DNA of 64,000 nt from contig DASUHP010000101.1 of NCBI GenBank assembly GCA_036273455.1, positions 1 to 64,000 of the forward strand. The letters run 5' to 3'. Below are positions 46,451 through 54,227 of this stretch, piece by piece. The DNA is from CAIYRG01 sp036273455 (GTDB lineage Bacteria > Pseudomonadota > Alphaproteobacteria > Micropepsales > Micropepsaceae). The notes beneath the pieces are model-generated. The model searched no databases, was not told the DNA's origin, and saw only the letters and a program-made list of their open reading frames with translations. The position numbers were made by a program, and so were the translations under genes. Numbering within the stretch: the first letter of the stretch is position 1; each line of letters begins with the position of its first letter.

Positions 46451-47551
46451 CTATTGCACGACTGCGGTCAGCCAACTCTCCCATTCGCGCGCCCGTTGTG
46501 GCCAAAGGTAATTTTGCCGGACATAGGATATCGCCGCCGCCCTGCGGGCCAATGCCGGCGCTGGCAACAAGCGTTGCGATTTCAGCGTCGCGACCAGTGT
46601 GGCGGCAAATCTCGCCGCAAGCAGATCGGAGTCTTCCGAAGGTTCAATGAGAACGCCGTGTCCGGCCAGCGTCTCCGGCAGGGCCGCCAGCCGGGTTGTC
46701 ACCACGCCGGCGCCCATGGCCAGTGCCTCCAGCGCGGCAATGCATGAAGTCTCCGGATAGGTGCAGGGATAAGCGAGCATATCGGCCGCGGCGAGCGCCT
46801 TTGCGAGCTCCGGTTGCGGCACCGGGCCGACATAATCCACGCCCTCCATCGAGTCGCATTTGCGATGCAGGTCCGCATAACGGTTATCGTCGGGCCCTCC
46901 GCGGGTTGTCGAAAGACCGGCAAATATCCGCAAACTGACGTCCGGAATCTCCTGCCGTACGTGCGGAAAAGCTTTCAGCAACTCGCCCAGTCCGCGATAG
47001 GGCGCACTGGTATAGGCAAGGACCGGCGGCGCGCGCCGCGTGTACCACGGCGGCCTTGGCGTGGCTGCGGCTACAGGCGGCGCGATGGCGTTGCGCATCA
47101 CCTTTGCGCGCTCCCGCGCGAGCCAGAAAATCCGGCAGAATTCGTCCATTTGCCACTGACTGACAAAGGCAAATCCCGACCAGGCCTTCCGCTCCCGCGA
47201 AAATTCCAGCGGCTCGATCGGAGGCTGATCGTCGGCATGATGCACCCAAAGCACGAGCGGCCTGCGCACCCCCATATCGCGCAACCACGCGCCGATGGCT
47301 TCATTCGCGATCACCGCCACATCGGCGTCGTTCAGCAGAGCGGTGCCAAAATCTGAATGATGATTGAGGCACTCAACGCCCAGATAGATTCCGGGAGCGG
47401 ACGTATTGGCGAGATGAACGACGGAATGACCAAGCCGCGCCAGCTCCGCAGCGAGGTATGAAATCGCTGCCTCTGTTCCACCGACAGCTCGCAGATAAGG
47501 TGATTCGACCGTGTAATCGACAACCGTGCGATGGACGAAAACGATGCGCAA
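46451..47551 (-). CDS. Glycosyltransferase, GT4-like
   Basis: A 366-residue GT-B transferase. The N terminus LRIVFVHRTVVDYTVESPYLRAVGGTEAAISYLA is the acceptor-side Rossmann unit; the C-terminal half has SAPYRGLGELLKAFPHV and YPCTYPETSCIAALEALAMG. Donor unknown. TTG at 47551, two bases after the Nudix stop, starts right at the conserved N terminus; a GTG at 47602 would overlap the Nudix gene by 49 bases. Probably translated with the Nudix gene. Confidence 0.8.
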   Translation of the reverse strand: MRIVFVHRTVVDYTVESPYLRAVGGTEAAISYLAAELARLGHSVVHLANTSAPGIYLGVECLNHHSDFGTALLNDADVAVIANEAIGAWLRDMGVRRPLVLWVHHADDQPPIEPLEFSRERKAWSGFAFVSQWQMDEFCRIFWLARERAKVMRNAIAPPVAAATPRPPWYTRRAPPVLAYTSAPYRGLGELLKAFPHVRQEIPDVSLRIFAGLSTTRGGPDDNRYADLHRKCDSMEGVDYVGPVPQPELAKALAAADMLAYPCTYPETSCIAALEALAMGAGVVTTRLAALPETLAGHGVLIEPSEDSDLLAARFAATLVATLKSQRLLPAPALARRAAAISYVRQNYLWPQRAREWESWLTAVVQ

Positions 47552-47553
47552 TT

Positions 47554-47991
47554 TCAGCTTTTTCCCAAACCCGTAGCGATCACCCTGCGGGTTTCGTCCC
47601 ACAAGGCATATTCATCGAGATTCGCAGGGTCCACCCAACGAGCCTCTGCCGCATCGCTGGCGGCGCACAATTCTCCGGAAACATGAACCGCCTTGAAGTC
47701 GATCAGGACATAGTGTCCGATCACGTCGCCCACCGCATCGCGAGTCAGCAAATCGACTACGTCAATCAGGCGTTCGATCTCCACAACCAGTCCCGTTTCC
47801 TCCCGGATTTCGCGCTGCAGCCCTTCCCTGAGACGTTCTCCCCATTCAAGTTTTCCGCCCGGAATACTCCATTGTCCGGCGCGCGGTTCTTGGCCCCGGC
47901 GAATCAGCAGCACCTGTCCAGCGGCGTTGCTGATCACCGCGCCGACACCGGCAATGGGCGAATGGGGAAGATATCTTGCGTTTTGTTCCAT
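47554..47991 (-). CDS. Nudix hydrolase
   Basis: A 145-residue Nudix enzyme. The complete box is GGKLEWGERLREGLQREIREETGLVVE (G-x5-E-x7-REUXEEXGU), so it should cleave a nucleoside-diphosphate linkage such as in ADP-ribose or a nucleotide sugar. The upstream neighbour on the other strand is an FKBP gene; downstream is a glycosyltransferase, which makes a nucleotide-sugar substrate attractive but unproven. Confidence 0.88.
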   Translation of the reverse strand: MEQNARYLPHSPIAGVGAVISNAAGQVLLIRRGQEPRAGQWSIPGGKLEWGERLREGLQREIREETGLVVEIERLIDVVDLLTRDAVGDVIGHYVLIDFKAVHVSGELCAASDAAEARWVDPANLDEYALWDETRRVIATGLGKS

Positions 47992-48073
47992 CTTCGAACG
48001 ATCCAGGTTGCGGCAACTTTCCAGTTGCCGCGTTTACGGCTAAGAAGGTCACGATCCGGGGAGGAGAGCAATC

Positions 48074-48646
48074 ATGGCACTTTCTATTAAGCCTGCAATT
48101 GGTGCGCTATGCTTAGCCGCAATTTGCATCGCCGGCTGCAACCAAAATAATCCCGGAAATCAACAGAGCAATGCTGCGCCTGCCGCAACGGCGACGGGCG
48201 CGGCATCTGCGAGCCAGTTGCCAACCGCCAAGGATCTCAGCCCCGAGTCGAATCAGCAGTTCCTTGCCGACAATGCGAAGCGCTCCGGAGTCATGACACT
48301 GCCGGATGGTCTGCAATACCGGGTGATCAAGGCGGGTACAGGAAAATCGCCAACGCCGGACGATTTGGTCACCGTCACCTATCGCGGCCAGCTCATCAAC
48401 GGAATGGTGTTCGACCAGACACAACCCGGAAAGACCGCGACCTTTCCCGCTGGACAATTGATTCCGGGTTGGGTCGAGGCATTGCAGAAAATGAAGGAAG
48501 GCGATCAGTGGGAGTTGGTGATCCCGGCCAATCTCGGCTACGGAGAGGCGGGAGCGGGCGGCGTTATTCCACCCAACCAGACGCTCGTGTTCGATATGAC
48601 GTTGCTCAAAGTCGAACCGCCATCAGGGCAGCCCGGCGGGCAATAA
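48074..48646 (+). CDS. FKBP-type peptidyl-prolyl isomerase lipoprotein
   Basis: A 190-residue lipoprotein: the lipobox CIAGC places the acylated Cys at about residue 22. A linker rich in Ala, Asn and Thr precedes a FkpA-like helical segment (NQQFLADNAKRSGV) and one FKBP domain from about residue 80 (VTVTYRGQLINGMVFDQT, GWVEALQKMKEGD). It should help fold envelope proteins. GGGGAGGAG precedes the ATG. Its end overlaps the GlcD-like gene by 24 bases. Confidence 0.92.
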   Translation: MALSIKPAIGALCLAAICIAGCNQNNPGNQQSNAAPAATATGAASASQLPTAKDLSPESNQQFLADNAKRSGVMTLPDGLQYRVIKAGTGKSPTPDDLVTVTYRGQLINGMVFDQTQPGKTATFPAGQLIPGWVEALQKMKEGDQWELVIPANLGYGEAGAGGVIPPNQTLVFDMTLLKVEPPSGQPGGQ

Positions 48647-50041
48647 TTTTCCGGGATTGAGGATGTTGCCCGGATCAAGGGCGCGCTTCAGCGCGGCCAT
48701 CGTCGCGATTTCTTCAACCTGCTTCTGACGTGCCAAGGCTTCGCGCCGGGCAATGCCGATGCCATGCTCGGCGGAGATCGATCCGTTGAACCGCCAGACG
48801 CATTCCTGAACCGCGCTTTCAATAGCGCTCCGGGCGGGTTCGAGCGCGTCCTGGTGATCGGGCGCGAGAATCGCAAAATGCAAATTGCCGTCGCCGGCGT
48901 GACCGAATGTCATCGGCAAGGCGTGGGTGAGAACCGCGCGGACAGCCGCTTCCGCTGTGTCGACGAATTCCCCAAGCCGGGCCAGCGGAACGGAAACATC
49001 GTTGGCGATCGATTTGCCCTGCTTGCGTTGCGCCTCCGGAATGGATTCGCGCAGGCGCCAAAGCTCTTCCCGTTGCTTCAGGCTGCTGGCAAATACCGCG
49101 TCAGTCACCAAATCGCGCTCGATCGCGCGCGACAGCACCTGTTCGGCAGCCTCGGTCGAATTCAGCGCTGCCGAATTTCCGATTTCTATCAGCAGCAACC
49201 ACTCGTGGGTCCCCGTCAGGGGATTGGACGTTCCGGGGATTTCACGCAGCACGAGTTCGATGGCCCGGCGCTGCATGATTTCGAATGCCTGAACCTGCCC
49301 GCCAGATGCGTATTGCAGATCGTTCAGGATCGGCAGCGCGGATGAGACCGCCGGAATGGCGGCAAGGACAGTCACGTATGAAGCTGGTTGCGGGAACAGT
49401 TTCAGCATCGCCGCGGTGATCACGCCGAGCGTCCCCTCCGCGCCGATGAACAGCTGTTTCAGATCGTAGCCGGTATTGTCCTTCCGCAGACCTTTCATAA
49501 GATCCAGAATACTGCCATTCGCCAGCACGACTTCGAGGCCGAGCACCAGATCGCGCATCATCCCGTAGCGCAGAACATGTACGCCCCCGGCGTTCGTGGA
49601 AATGTTCCCCCCAATCGTGCAGGAGCCCTCGGCGGCAAGACTCAATGGAAAAAGCCGTCCGGCTTCGGATGCGGCACGCTGTATTTCCTTCAGCACGACA
49701 CCTGCCTCGGCGATCAGAAGGTTTTCGTCAGCGGATATGCGCCGGATCCGGTTCATCCTCTCGAGTGAAAGCAGCACTTCGCCGGATGCAGGAATCTGAC
49801 CACCCACCAGCCCGGTATTCCCCCCCTGGGGCACGATCGTAGTTCGAGTCTGGTTACAAATCGCGAGGATGCGCGCGATCGCTTCGGTATTCGCCGGTTT
49901 CAGCAGGAGAGATGACCGGCCATGCCATCGGCCGCGCCACTCGCTCAGGTGAGGTGCGATTTCGCCTGGCTCTTCACTCCAGCCTTGTGCTCCAGCGGCG
50001 TCTTTCAGACGTGCTGTGATATCGGGATCAACCATGGTCAT
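48623..50041 (-). CDS. GlcD-like FAD-linked 2-hydroxyacid dehydrogenase
   Basis: A 472-residue flavoprotein of the GlcD/D-2-hydroxyglutarate dehydrogenase family. FAD-binding segments PQGGNTGLVGG and GSCTIGGNISTNAGG are in the first half; the catalytic GHAGDGNLHF and NGSISAEHGIG are in the second. Substrate unresolved. ATG at 50041 with GAGGGG eight bases upstream; it overlaps the end of the threonylcarbamoyl-AMP synthase gene. Overlaps the FKBP gene at its own 3' end. Confidence 0.87.
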   Translation of the reverse strand: MTMVDPDITARLKDAAGAQGWSEEPGEIAPHLSEWRGRWHGRSSLLLKPANTEAIARILAICNQTRTTIVPQGGNTGLVGGQIPASGEVLLSLERMNRIRRISADENLLIAEAGVVLKEIQRAASEAGRLFPLSLAAEGSCTIGGNISTNAGGVHVLRYGMMRDLVLGLEVVLANGSILDLMKGLRKDNTGYDLKQLFIGAEGTLGVITAAMLKLFPQPASYVTVLAAIPAVSSALPILNDLQYASGGQVQAFEIMQRRAIELVLREIPGTSNPLTGTHEWLLLIEIGNSAALNSTEAAEQVLSRAIERDLVTDAVFASSLKQREELWRLRESIPEAQRKQGKSIANDVSVPLARLGEFVDTAEAAVRAVLTHALPMTFGHAGDGNLHFAILAPDHQDALEPARSAIESAVQECVWRFNGSISAEHGIGIARREALARQKQVEEIATMAALKRALDPGNILNPGKLLPAGLP

Positions 50042-51014
50042 GCTGGGCGCCCCTCGGAGCGGCAGCGCGCCTGAGGCGATCGTTGATCGCTTCACCGAGG
50101 CCCGTGTCCGGAATAGGTGTCACCGCGATGGTCTCGACCCCGGTCCCATCAAGCCGGTGCAACATGGCAAAGAGATTGGCTGCGGCCTCCCGCAAGTCAC
50201 CGGATGGACTGAGATTGCACGTCACGTGCGCGTCGAGAGTGGTATTGCCAAATGCGAGAAGCGCTTCGCCTGGGGCGATCTCAGCTGCATTCAGTCGCAC
50301 GTGCGCCCTTGGTGCATAATGACTGGCCAGCATTCCGGGCGCGCTGACAATCCTGGTATGCCGTTCCATCAGCGGCCCGATTGCCGCTTCAATCTCCTCG
50401 CGCGCGATAGCGCCGGGGCGCAGCATCACAGGTGCTCCGCTTTCAAAACCGACGATCGTGGATTCAATGCCGGCCCGGCACGTGCCGCCGTCCAAAATCA
50501 GCTCCACACGTCCGCGCAACTCGTGGAGGGCGGCTTCCGCGCTGGTTGGGCTTAAGCGGCCCGAACGGTTGGCACTCGGCGCTGCAATCGGAAAACCGGA
50601 CCCATCAAGTAAGGCTTGTGCAACTTTGTGAGACGGGCTGCGGACGGCGACTGTGTCGAGCCCTGCACTGGCGAGGTGCGATATCGGGCAAGGCCTGCTT
50701 CGTTGCAGCACCAGCGTAAGGGGGCCCGGCCAAAATTGCCGGGCGAGTGCCGCCGCGTGCGGATTACGTTCGACATAGTCCAACGCGTGATCCCACCCGC
50801 GGACATGCACGATCAGCGGATTGAAACGCGGCCGCTCCTTGATCGCGAAGACCTGCGCAACGGCGTGATCGTCCAGGGCATTGCCGCCAAGGCCATAAAC
50901 CGTCTCAGTCGGGAAAACGACGGGGTCGCCGCTGCGCAGGATACGCACGGCTTCGGCCAGCCCGGTGGAATCACCGGCCGCGACTTTGGTTTGGATCGGA
51001 ATCTCTACCCGCAT
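50028..51014 (-). CDS. tsaC: L-threonylcarbamoyladenylate synthase (Sua5 type)
   Basis: A 328-residue enzyme that makes threonylcarbamoyl-AMP for t6A37 of tRNA. The YrdC domain covers the first 200 residues (PTETVYGLGGNALD, KERPRFNPLIVHV, SANRSGRLSPT) and a Sua5 domain follows, so it is the long form. ATG at 51014 is chosen; a TTG at 51041 would add nine residues. Its stop is inside the start region of the GlcD-like gene, so the genes are coupled. Confidence 0.93.
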   Translation of the reverse strand: MRVEIPIQTKVAAGDSTGLAEAVRILRSGDPVVFPTETVYGLGGNALDDHAVAQVFAIKERPRFNPLIVHVRGWDHALDYVERNPHAAALARQFWPGPLTLVLQRSRPCPISHLASAGLDTVAVRSPSHKVAQALLDGSGFPIAAPSANRSGRLSPTSAEAALHELRGRVELILDGGTCRAGIESTIVGFESGAPVMLRPGAIAREEIEAAIGPLMERHTRIVSAPGMLASHYAPRAHVRLNAAEIAPGEALLAFGNTTLDAHVTCNLSPSGDLREAAANLFAMLHRLDGTGVETIAVTPIPDTGLGEAINDRLRRAAAPRGAQHDHG

Positions 51015-51122
51015 CGAACCAGGGCTTGGCTGTCGCGCCAAACCTAACCCAACTCTATAAAACCACGGCCATTTATCCTATAAATCGGCTTCCGGCGAGT
51101 TCAGACCCAACAGGGGGAAACC

Positions 51123-51581
51123 GTGGCAGCAACATCTACAATCTCACAGGCATCAAGCGAAGATCTCGGCAAACTGGTTCTTCGGCTAACAGTTGGAATT
51201 CTGATTGTCTTTCACGGTATCGCGCTGGCGACAGGCGATGCCGGCATTCCCAACAACCTCGCCCGCTGGCATCTGCCGACGGGGTTGATGTGGTTGGGCT
51301 TTCTGGTCGAATTTGGTGGCGGACTGGCGATGGTGCTGGGAGCTTACGCGCGCCTCGGCGGCCTTCTTCTCGGCATCTTCATGATCGTCGCCATTTTCAT
51401 GGCGCATATCGGTCTGATGGGCGCGACCAACCACCTCTTCATGGTAGCCAACAATCCGGCAGGAAATCACTGGGATCATTATTTCCTCGAGACCCAGATG
51501 TTCTATCTGCTCGGCGGCTTCGCAGTCGCGCTGCTCGGCGCCGGCAAATACGGGCTGAATATTGGCGGCGACCTGAACTGA
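51123..51581 (+). CDS. DoxX-family membrane protein
   Basis: A 152-residue protein with four predicted hydrophobic helices, typical of DoxX (KLVLRLTVGILIVFHGIALA; GFLVEFGGGLAMVLG). Function varies, with links to thiosulfate oxidation or redox stress in some species. GTG start with GGGGGAAA upstream. It is divergent from the tsaC-type gene and ends in a strong hairpin. Confidence 0.82.
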   Translation: MAATSTISQASSEDLGKLVLRLTVGILIVFHGIALATGDAGIPNNLARWHLPTGLMWLGFLVEFGGGLAMVLGAYARLGGLLLGIFMIVAIFMAHIGLMGATNHLFMVANNPAGNHWDHYFLETQMFYLLGGFAVALLGAGKYGLNIGGDLN

Positions 51582-51609
51582 CGCGCATCCAGTAGTTTGT
51601 TTCGCATAG

Positions 51610-51642
51610 GCCCGCCTTCCCGCGACAAGCGGGGAGGTGGGC
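51610..51642 (+). terminator. Terminator after the DoxX gene
   Basis: A 14-bp stem with two G-T wobbles, GCCCGCCTTCCCGC with GCGGGGAGGTGGGC around a five-base loop, 28 bp after the doxX stop. TATTTG follows. Strong in shape although the T run is short. Confidence 0.75.
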
Positions 51643-51666
51643 TATTTGACATCTGCGGGGCGGTGA

Positions 51667-52455
51667 ATGCGCGCGCTATTTGCGCCACTGCTGTTTCTGC
51701 TGCTGACCCAACCCACCCTGGCTGGGCAAAATCGATCGGCAAGCGCAGTGAGCCAGCCGGTATGTCCGGCGTCGGGCGACATGCGCGCCGAGTTTGCATC
51801 AGCGGTCACTGCATCCTCGTTTCGCACCATAGATGGGCACGAGATCAGGCTTGCGGGCGTGATCGGTCCAGGTGAGGACGGCAGCCCGGCATCCCCCCAA
51901 ATTCTCGCCGGAGCACGGTCGGCCCTTACCGCCGCGCTTCAGGCACGCGATCTGCGCCTTGCGGTTGTCGGCATTCCGGATCGTTACCAGCGGGTCGCCG
52001 CACAGCTATTTGCCAACGGAATGTGGGTGCAGCAACGCATGCTCCGCGACGGGCTGGTACGGGTGGACCCGGGGCGCCTTGGCGGTATCTGCAGCGGGCC
52101 GCTTTTTGCGGCCGAACACCTGGCCATGGATGCCCACGCCGGAAACTGGGGAAATGGAAGATTCCGGCTCAGGACGCCGGATGAAGTGACAAAAAGCGCC
52201 GGCCGGTTCGAAATTGTCGACGGCGAGGTTTGGCGCAGCCGTGATCTCAAGGGCCGGCAAATCATTGAGTTCCGCAATGCCTCCAGCTTTGAGGTCGCGG
52301 TCCCATCACAAGCCGTACGGGCGCTACGCCAGATCCATGTCGATCTCCGGCGGCTGCGCGGCAAGACCATCCGTGTGCATGGCTGGATCGGTCTGGATGA
52401 CCGGCCGATGATGGAGATTTCGACACCGGCAGCGCTGGAAATCATACAAAAATAG
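51667..52455 (+). CDS. Exported thermonuclease-like (SNase) protein
   Basis: A 262-residue protein with signal peptide (about 1-19, ending TLAGQ). The TIDGHEIRLAGVIGP segment and QLFANGMWVQQRMLRDGLVRV pattern match the staphylococcal nuclease-like fold (OB fold). The catalytic Arg/Glu set is not fully evident, so nuclease activity is uncertain. The C-terminal half (GRQIIEFRNASSF onward) looks like a separate beta-rich domain. GGGGCGG lies before the ATG. Confidence 0.65.
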   Translation: MRALFAPLLFLLLTQPTLAGQNRSASAVSQPVCPASGDMRAEFASAVTASSFRTIDGHEIRLAGVIGPGEDGSPASPQILAGARSALTAALQARDLRLAVVGIPDRYQRVAAQLFANGMWVQQRMLRDGLVRVDPGRLGGICSGPLFAAEHLAMDAHAGNWGNGRFRLRTPDEVTKSAGRFEIVDGEVWRSRDLKGRQIIEFRNASSFEVAVPSQAVRALRQIHVDLRRLRGKTIRVHGWIGLDDRPMMEISTPAALEIIQK

Positions 52456-52502
52456 CCGTCCCCCGCTTCATCGCAGAGGAAAGCTATTGTTGTTCCTGAA
52501 AT

Positions 52503-53171
52503 TCAGGCGGCGCGTTTGACCAGCGCGCTCTCGACCCTTTTTACCGCATCCTGCTCGTCGATGCGCTCGATCGCAGCAACCTCGCGGGCCATGCGTGCCA
52601 GTGCCGCTTCGTAGAGCTGCCTTTCGCTGTAGGATTGCTCAGGCTGGCCACCGGCCCGATGGAGGTCTCGCACGACCTCAGCAATCGAAATCAGGTCGCC
52701 GGAATTGATCTTGGCTTCGTATTCCTGTGCCCGGCGGCTCCACATCGTGCGTTTGATCCGCGCCCGGCCGCGCAAGGTGTTGAGGGCGTTGGCGACCACA
52801 TCCGGACTGGACAGCTTGCGCATGCCAATGGCTTTGGCCTTCGCGGTTGGTACGCGAAGGATCATCTTGTCCTTTTCAAAGGCAATAACGAATAGCTCAA
52901 GCTTGATGCCGGCGACTTCCTGTTCATCGATCTTGGAAATTCGCCCGACCCCGTGGGTCGGATAGACGATGAAATCGCCGGCCTTGAATTCGTGTTTTCT
53001 TGCGGGAGCAGCCGCTTTGGCGGGGGCGGTCGGCTTACCGGCAGGCACTTTCGCCGCTTGCGCGCGGGCGAGGGTGGTGACTTTGGAAGGGACTGGTTTG
53101 GGCGGCGGCGGCTTCGTCTGCACGAGTTTAAGTGCTGGTGCTGGAACCTTTTTCTTCACTGCTACCGTCAT
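52503..53171 (-). CDS. carD: CarD-family transcriptional regulator
   Basis: A 222-residue RNA-polymerase-binding regulator that stabilises open promoter complexes. A basic Pro/Lys/Ala-rich N-terminal tail (about 1-58) precedes the CarD RNAP-interaction domain (FKAGDFIVYPTHGVGRISKI) and the helical DNA-contacting part (VVANALNTLRGRARIKRTMWSRRAQEYEAK). ATG at 53171 has AAGG nine bases upstream; 13 more residues are possible with a poor start. The 349-bp upstream gap holds a promoter candidate and hairpins. Confidence 0.93.
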   Translation of the reverse strand: MTVAVKKKVPAPALKLVQTKPPPPKPVPSKVTTLARAQAAKVPAGKPTAPAKAAAPARKHEFKAGDFIVYPTHGVGRISKIDEQEVAGIKLELFVIAFEKDKMILRVPTAKAKAIGMRKLSSPDVVANALNTLRGRARIKRTMWSRRAQEYEAKINSGDLISIAEVVRDLHRAGGQPEQSYSERQLYEAALARMAREVAAIERIDEQDAVKRVESALVKRAA

Positions 53172-53315
53172 TTCAAAGACCTTCCAATCACGTCGCACGA
53201 AACATCCCAACCGCCCGGACTTAGGCCGGAGGCGGCATTTCGCGCGAACCGAAACCTGTACTGCCCAATCAGATGCTCATCCGCAGGAACACACGCCGGA
53301 AGAGCCCTCCAACCA

Positions 53316-53401
53316 CTGAGCTTGCTCAGAGGTACAAAGTACCGCAACCCGCCCAAGGCTGGCCGGGCACCCATCTATATTGCGTGCATCGATTATCACA
53401 A
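53316..53401 (-). promoter_or_regulatory. carD promoter and leader hairpins
   Basis: In the 349-bp gap between fdxA and carD. A candidate minus-strand promoter is TTGTGA (53401-53396), 16-base spacer, TATAGA (53379-53374), giving a leader of nearly 200 nt. Just after the expected start lie two perfect inverted repeats in tandem: GGTAC-AAA-GTACC (53331-53343) and CTGAGC-TT-GCTCAG (53316-53329). The rest of the gap holds no coding frame I can support. Confidence 0.45.
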
Positions 53402-53520
53402 ACAGCCGCAAAATGGAAGCAGAAACGTTCGCCAACCCGTTGAAGCAGCGCACAAAATCAGAAACATAACGTAAATGTGTCAGGCGTTTGCCGAAGATTA
53501 GGGCGCCGCTCAGTAAGTAT

Positions 53521-53859
53521 TCAGGAGCCGCTGCCCGGGTTAGGACTGAAGAAATTAGCGTATTTGTCGGCTTTCCCATCCCACTCCTTTGCGTCGGGTG
53601 GTGGTTCGCCCTTGATCGTTATGTTGGGCCAGACTTTGGCATAGGATGCATTGAGCTCCAGCCATTTTTCCAGAGCTGGCTCGGTATCGGGCCGAATGGC
53701 ATCGGCAGGACATTCCGGCTCACACACCCCGCAGTCGATGCACTCATCGGGATGAATAACGAGCATGTTCTCGCCCTCGTAAAAGCAATCCACGGGGCAG
53801 ACCTCGACGCAATCCATGTACTTGCAGCGGATGCAAGCTTCGGTAACGACGTAGGTCAT
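53521..53859 (-). CDS. fdxA: 7Fe ferredoxin FdxA
   Basis: A 112-residue ferredoxin with one [3Fe-4S] and one [4Fe-4S] cluster. Cysteines lie in CIRCKYMDCVEVCPVDC and CIDCGVCEPECP, the FdxA pattern, with the characteristic C-terminal extension (LNASYAKVWPNI). AGGAG precedes the ATG at 53859. It follows the S4 gene in the same direction after about 100 bp. It carries electrons in the cytosol; the partner is not indicated. Confidence 0.96.
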   Translation of the reverse strand: MTYVVTEACIRCKYMDCVEVCPVDCFYEGENMLVIHPDECIDCGVCEPECPADAIRPDTEPALEKWLELNASYAKVWPNITIKGEPPPDAKEWDGKADKYANFFSPNPGSGS

Positions 53860-53960
53860 TGAATATCGGAACTCCTGAGAACGACGCGTCAATAGGACGA
53901 GCAAACCGGACGATCAAGCATCTCAAGCTTACCTATCCCTTGGCATAATGCCGCGTGGGT

Positions 53961-54224
53961 CTAGTCGGGAAGGATGTCGTAAAGCGTGCGCGCCTCGGTG
54001 GCAGGGCCACGCCGCTCGCCCAGCCCGGTCACCCGCACAGAGATCACATGACCACCCGCGGGTAACGTCATGACATCGCCGATCCGGACAGCGGCGCTCG
54101 GTTTCTCGACCCGGTGGCCATTGATCCGAATGTGGCCCTGAAGGGCTTTCTCCTGGGCAACGGAGCGGGTCTTGCAGAACCGCGCATGCCAAAGCCATTT
54201 GTCAATGCGAAGCGACTCGCCCAG
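53961..54224 (-). CDS. Hsp15-like S4 RNA-binding protein with CTG start
   Basis: An 87-residue S4-domain protein (LRIDKWLWHARFCKTRSVAQEKA ... GHIRINGHRVEKPSAAVRIGDV), like Hsp15, which binds stalled 50S ribosomes. There is no ATG, GTG or TTG between the in-frame helicase stop (54228-54230) and the conserved domain; the first in-frame one lies after it. A CTG at 54224 has GGAG six bases upstream and gives a normal N terminus. An ATT six codons on, or stop-codon read-through from the helicase, are alternatives. Identity is firm, start is not. Confidence 0.85.
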   Translation of the reverse strand: MGESLRIDKWLWHARFCKTRSVAQEKALQGHIRINGHRVEKPSAAVRIGDVMTLPAGGHVISVRVTGLGERRGPATEARTLYDILPD

Positions 54225-54227
54225 AGA

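Noticed and set aside
53929..54198. 89-codon minus-strand frame in the S4 region
   Set aside because: Wrong frame: the conserved S4 sequence is in the frame ending at 53961.
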